Notes: generated by a model from the letters alone, not told the origin. Positions 41,315-49,108 are shown, numbered from the stretch's first letter. The stretch: 64,000 nt of DNA from JAPWJZ01 sp964575605 (GCA_964575605.1 CAZNRN010000010.1:1-64000), one strand, 5' to 3'. Program-made: numbers and translations.

Positions 41315-41583
41315 GGCCCCTTAAGCCCCCCCCCCTTCATTGATGTGCGCGAACCTCGCAGGGCCGCCCCTTCGGCTGGCGCTGCATGTTGCCCGAAACG
41401 GCAAGCAATAAACCAAAAGGATATTCACGCCATCTGGCTGATTTAGCGCCTGCGCCCCGCCCCCCCCAGTCCCGGATCGACGCCGGGAAATCGAAGGTGA
41501 AATCGCCCGGCGGCGGTGATATAAAGGGCCATCGTTTATCCACATTCCCTGCCGGCAACGGCCAAGTCAAAGGAGCCAACAGC
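41315..41583. other. 269-bp gap with C-tracts
   Basis: Contains a run of ten Cs (41328 area) and a run of eight (41461 area), both followed by GC-rich sequence. No gene or RNA recognised; slipped-strand variation is possible. The AAGGAG before 41584 belongs to the next gene. Confidence 0.4.
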
Positions 41584-41913
41584 ATGAAACCGTTCTTTAC
41601 CGCCGCCATCCTTTCCATCCTGCTGCTGGCGTCATCCGCACAGGCGGCGGGGCTTCCCGAGGGGCTGCCCGAAACGTCGCGGCGCGGCAACGACCTGGTG
41701 ATGCGTTTCGGCCAGAAGGAAACGGTGATCAAGGATTTCCTCTATGACATCCAGCAGGGGCAGATCGCGCTCTTCTACCTGCGGATGCCCAAGTACGGCA
41801 AATGCGCGCTCGACGTCGACTGGCAGGGCAAAATCATCGCGGCGCGCTGCGACGGCTCGAAGGCCTATGGCGCAAAGCCGTCTTCCTCCGGCAAGCGGAG
41901 TGGCCTGAATTGA
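41584..41913 (+). CDS. Hypothetical exported protein, first of an overlapping pair
   Basis: Not recognised. 109 residues with signal peptide (AQA-A), then a beta-rich chain (NDLVMRFGQKETVIKDFLYD, FYLRMPKYGKCALDVDWQGK) with two Cys. Strong ribosome site AAGGAGCC. Its TGA overlaps the TTG of the next reading frame (AATTGA), so the two may be translated together; alternatively a frameshift split a single gene here. Confidence 0.6.
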   Translation: MKPFFTAAILSILLLASSAQAAGLPEGLPETSRRGNDLVMRFGQKETVIKDFLYDIQQGQIALFYLRMPKYGKCALDVDWQGKIIAARCDGSKAYGAKPSSSGKRSGLN

Positions 41914-42092
41914 AAGACGGTTTCATCGTGCGCGTGACGTACAAGAACGAAAACGTCGAGCTGCATGAATTCAGCAACAAGAAAAAAGCCATCGACGCCC
42001 GCGACCGCTTCCGCAAGATGGAAACCGTCGCCTCGGCCAAGATGTTCCGCGCGGACGATTCCGAACGCCTCGGGTCTGGGAAACAGGATTGA
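41910..42092 (+). CDS. Hypothetical 60-residue protein, translationally coupled
   Basis: Not recognised. Starts at TTG 41910 overlapping the previous stop, with GGAG 9 nt upstream. Sequence is protein-like: a strand (FIVRVTYKNENVELHEFSN) and a Lys/Arg-rich helix (KKKAIDARDRFRKMETVAS). Could be the displaced C-terminus of the previous gene if a frameshift lies near 41880. Confidence 0.45.
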   Translation: MKDGFIVRVTYKNENVELHEFSNKKKAIDARDRFRKMETVASAKMFRADDSERLGSGKQD

Positions 42093-42488
42093 TTTACAAG
42101 AAGCAGGCTGCCGGCAGCGCCTTGACCTCCGGTTCGCACCCGCGCTGCAGCGCGTAGTTGACCAGCGGGAGGCCATTGGAACCGCCTCCGCGCGCGCTCC
42201 GCACCGCCGCGGCGCGCCTTCAGAACGCCTTCAGCGCCGCATCAGGAACGCATCTCCGCCGCTAAAATGCACTTAAAGCCATGTTTTCGTTGTTGGAAAC
42301 GGGGCTCCGGATTTCACTTGCGAAAAACTGCTTAAATATATGTATTTGTTGGCTAATTCCGGTTTCGCTTTGTTCTTTTCACAGTAACTGGCTGATTTCG
42401 TTAAAAAATATGTGCAAAAAAATTTTTTGCGGGATTTGCCAAGAATCCGCCTCGGGTGTAAATTGAAATTCCCCGAAAGGACAGCACA
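42093..42488. other. 396-bp gap with a possible gene relic on the minus strand
   Basis: GC-rich first half and AT-rich second half. On the minus strand 42095-42190 reads LPLVNYALQRGCEPEVKALP then a stop, preceded in frame by a stop-broken CVPDAALKAF; no start or ribosome site, so perhaps a decayed gene end. The AT-rich half (42290-42480) likely holds the promoter of the next gene. No RNA recognised. Confidence 0.35.
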
Positions 42489-42890
42489 ATGAAAAAATCA
42501 ACCATGAAAGCCGCCGGCTTGGCCCTGGCCTTTAGTCTCTTTGCTTTTCCGGCACTTGCGCAGGATCCCGTGAAAAAACCAGTCGAAAAACCCGCCGATA
42601 AATGCACCATGAGCATCAAGACCGAATTCGGCAAGGAAGGCCCCGGCACCACCACCTTCACCCTCACCCCCGTCCACGACGGCGCCCTCTACAACTGGTC
42701 GCTGACCTCCGGAAACGTCGCGATCGGCCAGGGTTCGCCGTCGATTGTGATCGACAATCCGCCGCCGGGCGAGGAATTTACGGTGACCGTCGATGCGATT
42801 GACAGGCCGTCGTGCCCGGATAAATCGAACAGCACGTCGATTAAAGTGACCATCCCGAAACCGGGCAAGCCGCCCGCGCCGTCGAAATAA
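42489..42890 (+). CDS. Exported PKD-like domain protein, copy 1
   Basis: 133 residues. Signal peptide (ALA-Q), short Lys/Pro spacer, then one Ig/PKD-like domain: TTTFTLTPVHDGALYNWSLT, GNVAIGQGSPSIVIDNPPPG, EFTVTVDAI, with a Cys pair (DKCTMS and PSCPDKS). A paralogue lies at 43647. Lys/Pro-rich tail. Likely periplasmic or surface; ligand unknown. Ribosome site AAAGGA. Confidence 0.75.
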   Translation: MKKSTMKAAGLALAFSLFAFPALAQDPVKKPVEKPADKCTMSIKTEFGKEGPGTTTFTLTPVHDGALYNWSLTSGNVAIGQGSPSIVIDNPPPGEEFTVTVDAIDRPSCPDKSNSTSIKVTIPKPGKPPAPSK

Positions 42891-42901
42891 AAAGCCGCGC
42901 A

Positions 42902-42951
42902 CCCCTTTGCGGGGAATGCAAAGGGGCGGCGTAACGGTAGTTAACGGTAGT
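42902..42951. terminator. Convergent hairpin and tandem repeat
   Basis: CCCCTTTGC-GGGGAAT-GCAAAGGGG (42902-42926), 9-bp stem, followed by tandem TAACGGTAGT copies (42932-42951) and a third partial one. Lies between two convergent genes; no T-run on the plus strand, so terminator role is likely but not certain. Confidence 0.5.
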
Positions 42952-42968
42952 TCACGGTAAAAATAATC

Positions 42969-43400
42969 CTAGAGCTTGAAAGGCTTGATCGCGCCCGCTT
43001 TCAGCTTGGGCGTCTGGTCGGGGCAGGCCTGCACGGCCTGCTCGATTGAATCATCTAGCTTGTCGAGATAGGCGCGCTGCTGGGCATTCAGCTGCGGGTT
43101 GTTGCGGAATTCGGCGACGGTATCGGTCACGAAACGTGAATCGATGTAGAGGTTCGTAGAAAACAGCGTGGACTGGCTGTCGACGTAAACGCCCTGCCCT
43201 CCCGCCTTGACGGCCTTCTGCCCCGCGGCCTTCATTTCGGCGTCGATGAACATGCGGTCGATGGTGCCGGCCTCGTTGATGACTTCGAAGGCGGCGAGCT
43301 GCACCTGCAAATCGCGCAGCTTGATGATTTTGGGCGAGGCCTGGTTGAAAGCGCCGGACAGCGGAGAAGGCTGGGTCGTCGCGACTTGGGGGTCAGGCAT
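42969..43400 (-). CDS. Hypothetical protein
   Basis: Not recognised. 143 residues, mostly helical (KIIKLRDLQVQLAAFEVINE, AQQRAYLDKLDDSIEQAVQ), no signal peptide or membrane segment. The single Cys is near the C-terminus (ACPDQTP). AGGAG lies 7 nt before ATG. Confidence 0.65.
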   Translation of the reverse strand: MPDPQVATTQPSPLSGAFNQASPKIIKLRDLQVQLAAFEVINEAGTIDRMFIDAEMKAAGQKAVKAGGQGVYVDSQSTLFSTNLYIDSRFVTDTVAEFRNNPQLNAQQRAYLDKLDDSIEQAVQACPDQTPKLKAGAIKPFKL

Positions 43401-43646
43401 AGGGGAACTCCTGTTGATGAAACGCGTTAATCTAAAATCACTTTGGGATATGTGTGTTATGTAAAACTCTACAGGATAAGTTTTAACAAAACCTTAACGC
43501 CGTTAATAAATGCCGAATTCGTCAATGATATCAATGCCACCATAACTGAAAAGGTTAACGCTCCAAATGCCCCGCACCTTTGAGCCCCACCCGAAGCCAA
43601 GTAAACTGCCCCAAAATCAGAAATAAAATCAAAGGAGAATCCAGCC

Positions 43647-44057
43647 GTGAAAAATTCCGCAGCGCCGCTCATTATCATCCTCGTCATCGCCGCGATCGGC
43701 GCCGGCGCATATTTCACGGGCATGGTCGGCCTGCCGCAACGCACCGCCGCAACACCTGCAGCAACCTCTGTGGAAGCTTCGCCCGCCGTCGTCGATGAAA
43801 AATGCGCAATCGCGGTGAAGCTGACGCCCGGCACGGTCACCAGCGTCTTCACCGCCGTCCCCGCGCGCACCGATGCCGCCTACAACTGGACGACTGACGC
43901 AGGCGTTATCACCGACGGTCAGGGCACATCCGAAATCACTGTCGATACGACAGGCGTGCGCACGGAAGTAACGGCATCGGTCGAGCTGCTGAAACCCGAT
44001 CCGGCCTGCCCCGCCGGCAGCAATAAAGCATCTGCCACGCTGGCAGCGCCGAAATAA
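43647..44057 (+). CDS. Membrane-anchored PKD-like domain protein, copy 2
   Basis: 136 residues. One N-terminal membrane helix (APLIIILVIAAIGAGAYFTG), an Ala/Thr linker, then a PKD-like domain parallel to the 42489 protein: AAYNWTTDAGVITDGQGTSE, ITVDTTGVRTEVTASVELL, with the same Cys pair (EKCAIA, PACPAGS). GTG start with AAAGGAG 9 nt upstream. Duplicated family, one copy exported and one anchored. Confidence 0.75.
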   Translation: MKNSAAPLIIILVIAAIGAGAYFTGMVGLPQRTAATPAATSVEASPAVVDEKCAIAVKLTPGTVTSVFTAVPARTDAAYNWTTDAGVITDGQGTSEITVDTTGVRTEVTASVELLKPDPACPAGSNKASATLAAPK

Positions 44058-44103
44058 TCGCTATCCGTGACAGGATGATGATGCCCCCGCCGTTGCGCAG
44101 GCG

Positions 44104-44127
44104 GCCATCGCGCCATCAGGCGATGGC
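44104..44127. terminator. Possible terminator hairpin
   Basis: GCCATCGC (44104-44111) and GCGATGGC (44120-44127) with an 8-nt loop, between two convergent genes. No T-run. Confidence 0.35.
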
Positions 44128-44136
44128 GGCACATGG

Positions 44137-44298
44137 TTAGTGCGGCGTGACGGCGGGCGGGTCGCTGGCGGGGAAGGAATCTTCGATGGCGCTGTCGATT
44201 TTTTCTTCGGCTTCGAGTTCAAGCTTGCGCGCTTTCCCGTGTTTCGACAGGTAGCATAACGCGCCCGTGGCAAGTGCAAGTAAAGCAAGTTTTTTCAT
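44137..44298 (-). CDS. 53-residue protein with AxxDSFPASDPPA motif
   Basis: Small gene with AAGGAAA ahead of ATG. N-terminal hydrophobic helix (LALLALATGALCYL), basic stretch, then an acidic helix (LELEAEEKIDSAIE) ending DSFPASDPPAVTPH. The E..I(D)xAIEDSFPASDPPA tail is a recurrent motif of small alphaproteobacterial proteins; its function is unknown. Probably a membrane-associated small protein. Confidence 0.7.
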   Translation of the reverse strand: MKKLALLALATGALCYLSKHGKARKLELEAEEKIDSAIEDSFPASDPPAVTPH

Positions 44299-44447
44299 GG
44301 GATTTCCTTTTAGTCGCGGGGTTGGTACTTAAGGCCAATACCCCGCCCGCGCATCGGTTCCTGCCGATTTGGCGGAATCACGGCGATTTCGCAGGCCATG
44401 ACAGCGCCTGCGAAGATATGTAGAATAACGGGCAAGAGGGCCCAACA

Positions 44448-44870
44448 ATGCCGGATAAAAAATACCTTTTGGCCGCTTTCGCCGTCGCGCTCGCCTGCTT
44501 CGTGCTGGTCACGAAATACGTCAAGCTGACGCCGGGCCCGCTCGACAGTTTCAGCCCGCGCGTGCAGGCGGCCTATGACGATTCATTCCAGCGTCTCGAA
44601 TTCCCCAGGGGCGTCGATGAAAAATACCAGCGGCAGGTGGCGGGATTTTTGGCGGGATGCCTCGATTCATGCCTCAACCGCAAAATGGATTTCTTCGGCC
44701 AGCGCATTTCGTTGAAAAACTGCCGCGCCGGCTGCGCCTGCATCGCGAACACGCGCATGACATCGCAGCCAACCGATTTCGTGGCCGGCCAGAAAAAAGC
44801 GCCCGCGGAGGAAGTCGAGGAAATCAAGCACTGCCTCGGCAAACCGCCCGAAAAAACGGAAAAGAAATGA
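44448..44870 (+). CDS. Hypothetical membrane-anchored Cys-rich protein
   Basis: Not recognised. 140 residues with one N-terminal membrane helix (LLAAFAVALACFVLVTKYV), then a periplasmic helical region carrying five Cys (GCLDSCLNRK, NCRAGCACIA) plus one near the end (KHCLGK), likely disulfides. Stop overlaps the NUDIX start (ATGA), so translation is coupled. Confidence 0.65.
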   Translation: MPDKKYLLAAFAVALACFVLVTKYVKLTPGPLDSFSPRVQAAYDDSFQRLEFPRGVDEKYQRQVAGFLAGCLDSCLNRKMDFFGQRISLKNCRAGCACIANTRMTSQPTDFVAGQKKAPAEEVEEIKHCLGKPPEKTEKK

Positions 44871-45295
44871 TCTTCCAGTCGCACTTCGGCGTCTACGCGC
44901 TGGTCTTCTCGGCCGAGCGCGACGCCGTGCTGCTGATCAAAAAAGCGCTCGGCTGCTATACGGGATTGTACGATCTGCCCGGCGGCGGGATGGAGCCCGA
45001 AGAACTGCTGGAGGACGCGCTGCAACGCGAGGTGCAAGAAGAAACCGATTGCACCGTCACGTCGATGAAACAGCTGGGCGCTTTCTCCGTCCTCTACCCC
45101 CACAAGAAAGAGGGGCAGGACGTGACGCTCCGCCACCTCGGCGCAATCTACGAATGCGCCATCACCGGCACCCCGCGCGAAGGCTCGAACGGGCTGGATG
45201 ACAGTGATGGGTGTGTCTGGATGAAGGTGAACGAGCTGAACGAAAAGAACGCGGCGCCGTTTGTTTTGATGGCGGTTGCGAAATCAAATGAATGA
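44867..45295 (+). CDS. NUDIX hydrolase
   Basis: 142 residues. The Nudix box is complete: GGGMEPEELLEDALQREVQE followed by ETDC, giving the Mg-binding REVQEE core. Nucleoside diphosphate-type substrates likely; specificity not readable. Starts within the stop of the preceding gene by a 4-bp overlap and has no other start with a ribosome site, which supports this start. Confidence 0.85.
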   Translation: MIFQSHFGVYALVFSAERDAVLLIKKALGCYTGLYDLPGGGMEPEELLEDALQREVQEETDCTVTSMKQLGAFSVLYPHKKEGQDVTLRHLGAIYECAITGTPREGSNGLDDSDGCVWMKVNELNEKNAAPFVLMAVAKSNE

Positions 45296-45330
45296 AAATC
45301 AATTTATTTTGCACCTTTGATTGAAGAGCG

Positions 45331-45777
45331 ATGAAAAAAGATTCTCGACTATCCACAATTTCCTCGGCATTAACGGCTTGCCTTGATTTAGCAACCAATT
45401 CTAAGCGACGTTACGTAACTCTTGAAATGTGCGCCATAGCGCTTAGTAAAGCCGGTATTCAAAATGAAAATGCAGACCGTGCGTTGGAGTTACTCAAAGG
45501 CGGACACGACGTGGATCCTCAAACAAAAAGAGACCTCGAAGCGCTATATACAAGACTTGATAATAATTACCTCAACCTTCATGAATCTTCAGAAAATTTA
45601 ACCCCGCAAACATCAGATGCATTTCGTCAAGCCAGAGCAATTTCGGCATTAGTTCATGCCGTTTCGACGGAACCTTACAAGGAATATGACGCCATATATG
45701 AGGCGATACACTCCCTAGAAGATAAGACAGAGGGGATTAATATTGCCGAACAGCTCTTGGAAGATCAAAGGTCATGA
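45331..45777 (+). CDS. Hypothetical AT-rich protein
   Basis: Not recognised. 148 residues, helical throughout (LSKAGIQNENADRALELLKG, QARAISALVHAVSTE), no signal. More AT-rich than its flanks and bounded on the right by a repeat element that overlaps its stop codon, so possibly acquired. Weak ribosome site. Confidence 0.6.
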   Translation: MKKDSRLSTISSALTACLDLATNSKRRYVTLEMCAIALSKAGIQNENADRALELLKGGHDVDPQTKRDLEALYTRLDNNYLNLHESSENLTPQTSDAFRQARAISALVHAVSTEPYKEYDAIYEAIHSLEDKTEGINIAEQLLEDQRS

Positions 45778-45968
45778 TCAAAGGGGCTAGAGTAGATTGA
45801 TTTGCCCCTCTCCCCTTGCGGGAGAGGTTAGGTGAGGGGCGCGAGCGTCTGCGAGCGTGAATCACATCGCGCAGACGCGCGAGCCCCTCACCTCTGTCGC
45901 TCACGCGACATCTCCTCTCCCGCAGGGGGGAGAGGAGATGATCAAAGGGGTCAGAGTAAATTGATTTG
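45776..45968. repeat. Hairpin-rich MITE-like repeat element
   Basis: About 190 bp bounded by near-identical direct repeats, GATCAAAGGGGCTAGAGTAG (45776 on) and GATCAAAGGGGTCAGAGTAA (45940 on), each followed by ATTGATTTG. Inside: CCCCTCTCCCCTTGCGGGAG (45805 on), a long cruciform with arms GGTGAGGGGC (45831-45840) and GCCCCTCACC (45883-45892), and a second Cys-free CTCTCCC...GGGAGAG arm (45911-45935). No ORF. Looks like a nonautonomous element; similar half-motifs lie at 40294 and 49122. Confidence 0.75.
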
Positions 45969-45994
45969 GGGAGCCGGGACAGGCTTTAATAAAT

Positions 45995-46672
45995 TTACCC
46001 GGCTTCTTTTGCTGCTATAAGCCATCGAAAGAGCCACGTCGCCATAACCGCCCCTGCGATTTGCGCAAGGATGAAGGCGGCAACGTCATCCGGCCTGATG
46101 CCTGCGAAGGTGTTGCTGAAACTGCGCGCGATGGTAACGGCGGGGTTGGCAAACGACGTTGAAGCGGTAAACCAGTATGCCGCCGTGATATAGGCCGCGA
46201 CCGCCAGCGGCACAGCGGGAAGGCTTTGTTTTACGCATCCCCATATCACCATGAGCAGGCCGAAGGTGGCGATGAACTCGCTCCACCACTGGCCGCCGCC
46301 TGTGCGGATTTTTTCGGACGCGGATATTAGCGGTTCACCGAACATAAGGTGAGCCGCAGCCACGCCAATAATGGCGGCCGTCACCTGAACCGCCCCATAG
46401 GCCAGCGCATCGCGCTTGGCTATTTTCTTTTGGATTGCCATGCAAAGCGTGACGGCGGGGTTGAAATGCGCCCCCGAAATTGGCGCGAATATCAGGATAA
46501 GCACCGAAAGCGCGCAGCCTGTGGCGATGCTGTTGGCAAGAAGGGCTATGGCGGCGTTCCCCGCGGCCAGCTTTTCACCCATGATGCCCGAGCCGACAAC
46601 CGCCATGAGCAGGAAGGCCGTTCCCAGGCCTTCCGCCGCCAGCCGTTTTGACAGCGCCGCGGGATTGCTCAT
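45995..46672 (-). CDS. aqpS: Aquaglyceroporin of ars operon (AqpS-like)
   Basis: 225 residues, six membrane helices and the two NPA half-helices HFNPAVT and FANPAVT of the MIP family. In the ars context this matches AqpS, which lets arsenite leave the cell. Last gene of the operon; its start overlaps the arsC stop by 4 bp (ATGA), so they are coupled. Downstream of it lies the repeat element. Confidence 0.88.
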   Translation of the reverse strand: MSNPAALSKRLAAEGLGTAFLLMAVVGSGIMGEKLAAGNAAIALLANSIATGCALSVLILIFAPISGAHFNPAVTLCMAIQKKIAKRDALAYGAVQVTAAIIGVAAAHLMFGEPLISASEKIRTGGGQWWSEFIATFGLLMVIWGCVKQSLPAVPLAVAAYITAAYWFTASTSFANPAVTIARSFSNTFAGIRPDDVAAFILAQIAGAVMATWLFRWLIAAKEAG

Positions 46673-47157
46673 GTGACGGTTTCCCCGATGGTGCGCAGGT
46701 GCTTTGACAGCTCTTCTTTCGGCAGCGCGGCGGGAAGACGCAGAAAGGCCTCTACACGCGCCTTGAGCGTTTTATAAGCGCCCTCGAAAGCCGCCATAAT
46801 TTCGGCATCACTGCCTGTGGCATGGGCGGGATCGGGGACGCCCCAATGCGCCTTGACGGGTGCGCCGAAGAAGACGGGGCAGGATTCACCCGCCGCGCTG
46901 TCGCAAACGGTAATCACCACATCAACCGGCTTGCCCGTAAACTCGTCCCACGACTTGCTGCGGAAGCCATCTGTTGAAATCCCATTGGATTGCAACAGCG
47001 CAAGGCTTTTGGGATGTACCTGGCCTGTGGGCTTGCTGCCCGCGCTGAAAGCCGTAATCCGCCCCTGCCCCAGATGATTGAACAGGGCTTCGCCCAAGAT
47101 CGAGCGGCAGGAATTGCCTGTGCAAAGGATCAAAATTTTTAGCGGAACATCTGGCAT
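46669..47157 (-). CDS. arsC: Arsenate reductase, LMW-phosphatase family
   Basis: Reduces arsenate to arsenite; 162 residues. P-loop CTGNSCRS near the N-terminus with first Cys as nucleophile, later Cys in CDSAAGESCPVF, and the typical DVVITVCD strand. Thioredoxin-type ArsC. Start at ATG 47157, directly after the upstream gene's stop (TAA-ATAT-ATG); a longer frame to 47334 would overlap it. Middle of the ars operon. Confidence 0.9.
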   Translation of the reverse strand: MPDVPLKILILCTGNSCRSILGEALFNHLGQGRITAFSAGSKPTGQVHPKSLALLQSNGISTDGFRSKSWDEFTGKPVDVVITVCDSAAGESCPVFFGAPVKAHWGVPDPAHATGSDAEIMAAFEGAYKTLKARVEAFLRLPAALPKEELSKHLRTIGETVT

Positions 47158-47161
47158 ATAT

Positions 47162-47380
47162 TTAAGTCCGTCTTTCTTTTTGCCAACGTCTGACCGCCAC
47201 CACTGCCCAGACCGCCTCAACGACGCCAAACGGCCACGCTCCTTGCAGAAAACCGTAGGCGGAGCCAAGAGCGCATGACATAGCAAAAGCAAGAATGTAC
47301 CAGTGACTGCGTTTTTCCAAAGCATATGTAACAAGCATCGCCGTTACCGCAAACAGGCCAAAAAGCGTTAACCCATCCAT
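47162..47380 (-). CDS. Small membrane protein of the ars operon
   Basis: 72 residues with two to three membrane helices (LTLFGLFAVTAMLVTYAL, YILAFAMSCALGSAYGFL, AWPFGVVEAVWAVVAVRRW). A small protein of this look accompanies other ars operons in alphaproteobacteria; function unknown. ATG overlaps the arsI stop (TGATG), supporting coupling. Confidence 0.75.
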   Translation of the reverse strand: MDGLTLFGLFAVTAMLVTYALEKRSHWYILAFAMSCALGSAYGFLQGAWPFGVVEAVWAVVAVRRWQKERRT

Positions 47381-47814
47381 CAGCAGCAGCTTCCCTGTTT
47401 CGGCTGTGGAGCGCAACAGCCGTTGTCTTCTGTCTTTTCAGCCTTGAAGATTTCTGCGTCTTCCATCGTGCGATAGGTTTCCCAGGGGATACCCGCCGGA
47501 TCGTGTACCCACGATTTTTCCGAGCGGGCGTAGCAACAAACGGTTTCGCCCTCGTCCACGACCGACATATCGGCTTTTTTCAGGCGGTCGCGCAGTTCGG
47601 AAAGTTCGCTTTCCTCGTCAACCTGAATGCCAAGGTGGTTGACGCCTGTATCGCCCGTTCTGGTGGAAATGGCAAAGTTCACATGCGGATTATCCAGCAT
47701 CCACTTCGCGTAATCAGGTTTTGTCTTGACGGGTTCCGCGCCGAACAAGGCGCTATAGAAGCGAATGCATTGCTCGATGTTCTCGACACCCACATGGATA
47801 TGCAGCCGTTTCAT
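47380..47814 (-). CDS. arsI: ArsI-like C-As lyase (VOC family)
   Basis: Breaks the carbon-arsenic bond of organoarsenicals; 144 residues. VOC fold with metal ligands His5 (RLHIHVGV), His near 61 (VNHLGIQV) and Glu in IPWETYR; the vicinal Cys pair in VCCYARSEK and a C-terminal Cys-rich end (GCCAPQPKQGSCC) bind trivalent arsenicals. ArsI and CadI look alike; the operon supports ArsI. Lies 6 bp after arsR. Confidence 0.88.
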   Translation of the reverse strand: MKRLHIHVGVENIEQCIRFYSALFGAEPVKTKPDYAKWMLDNPHVNFAISTRTGDTGVNHLGIQVDEESELSELRDRLKKADMSVVDEGETVCCYARSEKSWVHDPAGIPWETYRTMEDAEIFKAEKTEDNGCCAPQPKQGSCC

Positions 47815-47820
47815 GATTTT

Positions 47821-48189
47821 TTATCCTTTTTTTGCGGGAGCGCAGCAGTTTGAGAGTTCAATGACGCTGCACCCCTTGGTTTTGTCGTTTCGGATACTGG
47901 CAAATTCCACACTGCAACAGTCTTCGACCATGTAGCGGATAAGGCCCGTGAAGAACTGGAAATTTGCGCTATAGATAATTGACCGCCCCTCCCGCCGTGA
48001 CAGCACCAGCCCTGCATTGCTCATATGGGACAGGTGGAAAGACAGGGTATTGGCGGGAACGCCCAGCTTGTCGCTGAGTGTTCCGGCAGGCGCGCCGTTC
48101 GTGCCGTGCTCGACCAGCAGACGGAACACTTTCAGGCGGGTTTCCTGCGATAATGCGTCGAACGCGATAACGGCTTCTTGTATGTCCAT
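47821..48189 (-). CDS. arsR: ArsR-family metalloregulatory repressor
   Basis: 122 residues. Winged helix: LSQETRLKVFRLLVEHG, PANTLSFHLSHMSNAGLVLS, RREGRSIIYS. Arsenite-binding Cys are plentiful: a CC pair (VEDCCSVE), GCSVIEL and NCC near the C-terminus, not the CVC motif on the recognition helix, so a variant site. First gene of the operon; would repress it until arsenite binds. The start codon lies at the predicted transcription start. Confidence 0.92.
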   Translation of the reverse strand: MDIQEAVIAFDALSQETRLKVFRLLVEHGTNGAPAGTLSDKLGVPANTLSFHLSHMSNAGLVLSRREGRSIIYSANFQFFTGLIRYMVEDCCSVEFASIRNDKTKGCSVIELSNCCAPAKKG

Positions 48190-48232
48190 AGTTCTAGAAT
48201 AATGGAAATATTAGACCTCTGTCAAGAACTAT
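48190..48232 (-). promoter_or_regulatory. Putative leaderless ars promoter and operator
   Basis: On the minus strand TTGACA (48220-48225), 18-nt spacer, TATTCT (48196-48201); start would fall near 48189, the A of the arsR ATG, and no ribosome site precedes it. A perfect inverted repeat ATAGTTCT (48188-48195) / AGAACTAT (48225-48232) spans the promoter and is a plausible ArsR operator. Confidence 0.55.
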
Positions 48233-48282
48233 CCGGCCGGCGAGTAAGAGCCAGGTAAACGGGCTTTAAATCATGGCTAAAA

Positions 48283-48591
48283 TTACTTCCCGAGCAGCGG
48301 GCCGCTGGGGCCGAAGAGCGGGTTGAAGCAGACGGTGCGGGTTTCGCGTTCGCCGGTGCGGGGGTTGGTGACGTCGTAGGAGCGGGCGAAAACGTTTTTG
48401 CCGCAGCCATTGAAATAATCGGCTTCGCCGCCGCTGATGTTTTTATAGCCTTGGTCTGTCAGGTATTCCTGCCCCTGCGACACCGGATGCGCGGTTTCGT
48501 TGAATTGCACGGCTAGCGTTGCGACGCCGAAAACGCCCACCACGGCTGCGGTGCCGAGGGCGACGGTGCGTAATGCGCTTTTGAAACTCAT
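48283..48591 (-). CDS. Hypothetical exported/membrane-anchored protein
   Basis: Not recognised. 102 residues with one N-terminal hydrophobic helix (LRTVALGTAAVVGVFGVATL) and a soluble tail with two Cys (NGCGKNVF, TVCFNPLF). The pattern 'GG.A.YFNGCGKNVFARSY' is regular but unassigned. AGGAG ahead of ATG. Next to arsR but not part of its operon. Confidence 0.65.
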   Translation of the reverse strand: MSFKSALRTVALGTAAVVGVFGVATLAVQFNETAHPVSQGQEYLTDQGYKNISGGEADYFNGCGKNVFARSYDVTNPRTGERETRTVCFNPLFGPSGPLLGK

Positions 48592-48715
48592 TTACTCTCC
48601 TGTTAACTGTATCCATAATACAAAACACGGGGAAATCCGCAAGTTTGGTGGAAATTGGCGAGCAATTACAGGCAACTCGGTTATTCTAAGGGCAGCACCC
48701 GAAAGGAAAAATCGC

Positions 48716-49108
48716 ATGCGTTTTGCCGCCCTCGCCCTTCTCGCCCTGCTCTGCTTTTTCGCCGCTGACGCGCGCGCCTGTTCGCCCAGCGTCCAGTACA
48801 TGAACCTCAGCGTGAAGGAAAAAACCAAAGGCGCGCCGCTGGTGTTTATCGGCAAGGTGGAGGAAACCGGCGAAGGTTTCGTCGTCTTCCGCATCGGCAC
48901 GCCGGGGCAAGGCGCCGCGGCCAGGGGCGAGACGATGAAGCTGGACCACAAAGGCATGGGCACCTGCGGCGAGCTGCAGTTCAAGGTCGGCGAAGTATGG
49001 CTCTATGCCGGCGATTCACCCCTCGGCCCTTCGCAGAAAATCAATGATGACGAGATGGATGCCGAGATTGACGCGGTGATTGCACGGCTGGATGCGAAGA
49101 AGGAATAA
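48716..49108 (+). CDS. Exported protein with N-terminal Cys module
   Basis: 130 residues. Signal peptide (ARA-C) and a mature start with CSPSVQYMNLSVKEK, then VFIGKVEETGEGFVVFRIGT and a Cys in MGTCGELQFKVGEVWLYAG. The Cys-first, 'VFiGKV' style recalls netrin/TIMP-like modules, also suspected in the pentapeptide protein at 24023. Role unknown. AAAGGAAA fixes the start. Confidence 0.7.
   Translation: MRFAALALLALLCFFAADARACSPSVQYMNLSVKEKTKGAPLVFIGKVEETGEGFVVFRIGTPGQGAAARGETMKLDHKGMGTCGELQFKVGEVWLYAGDSPLGPSQKINDDEMDAEIDAVIARLDAKKE

Noticed and set aside
41802..41909. ATG at 41802 as start of the second small frame
   Set aside because: No ribosome site, and it lies within the first frame where that frame is the more protein-like.
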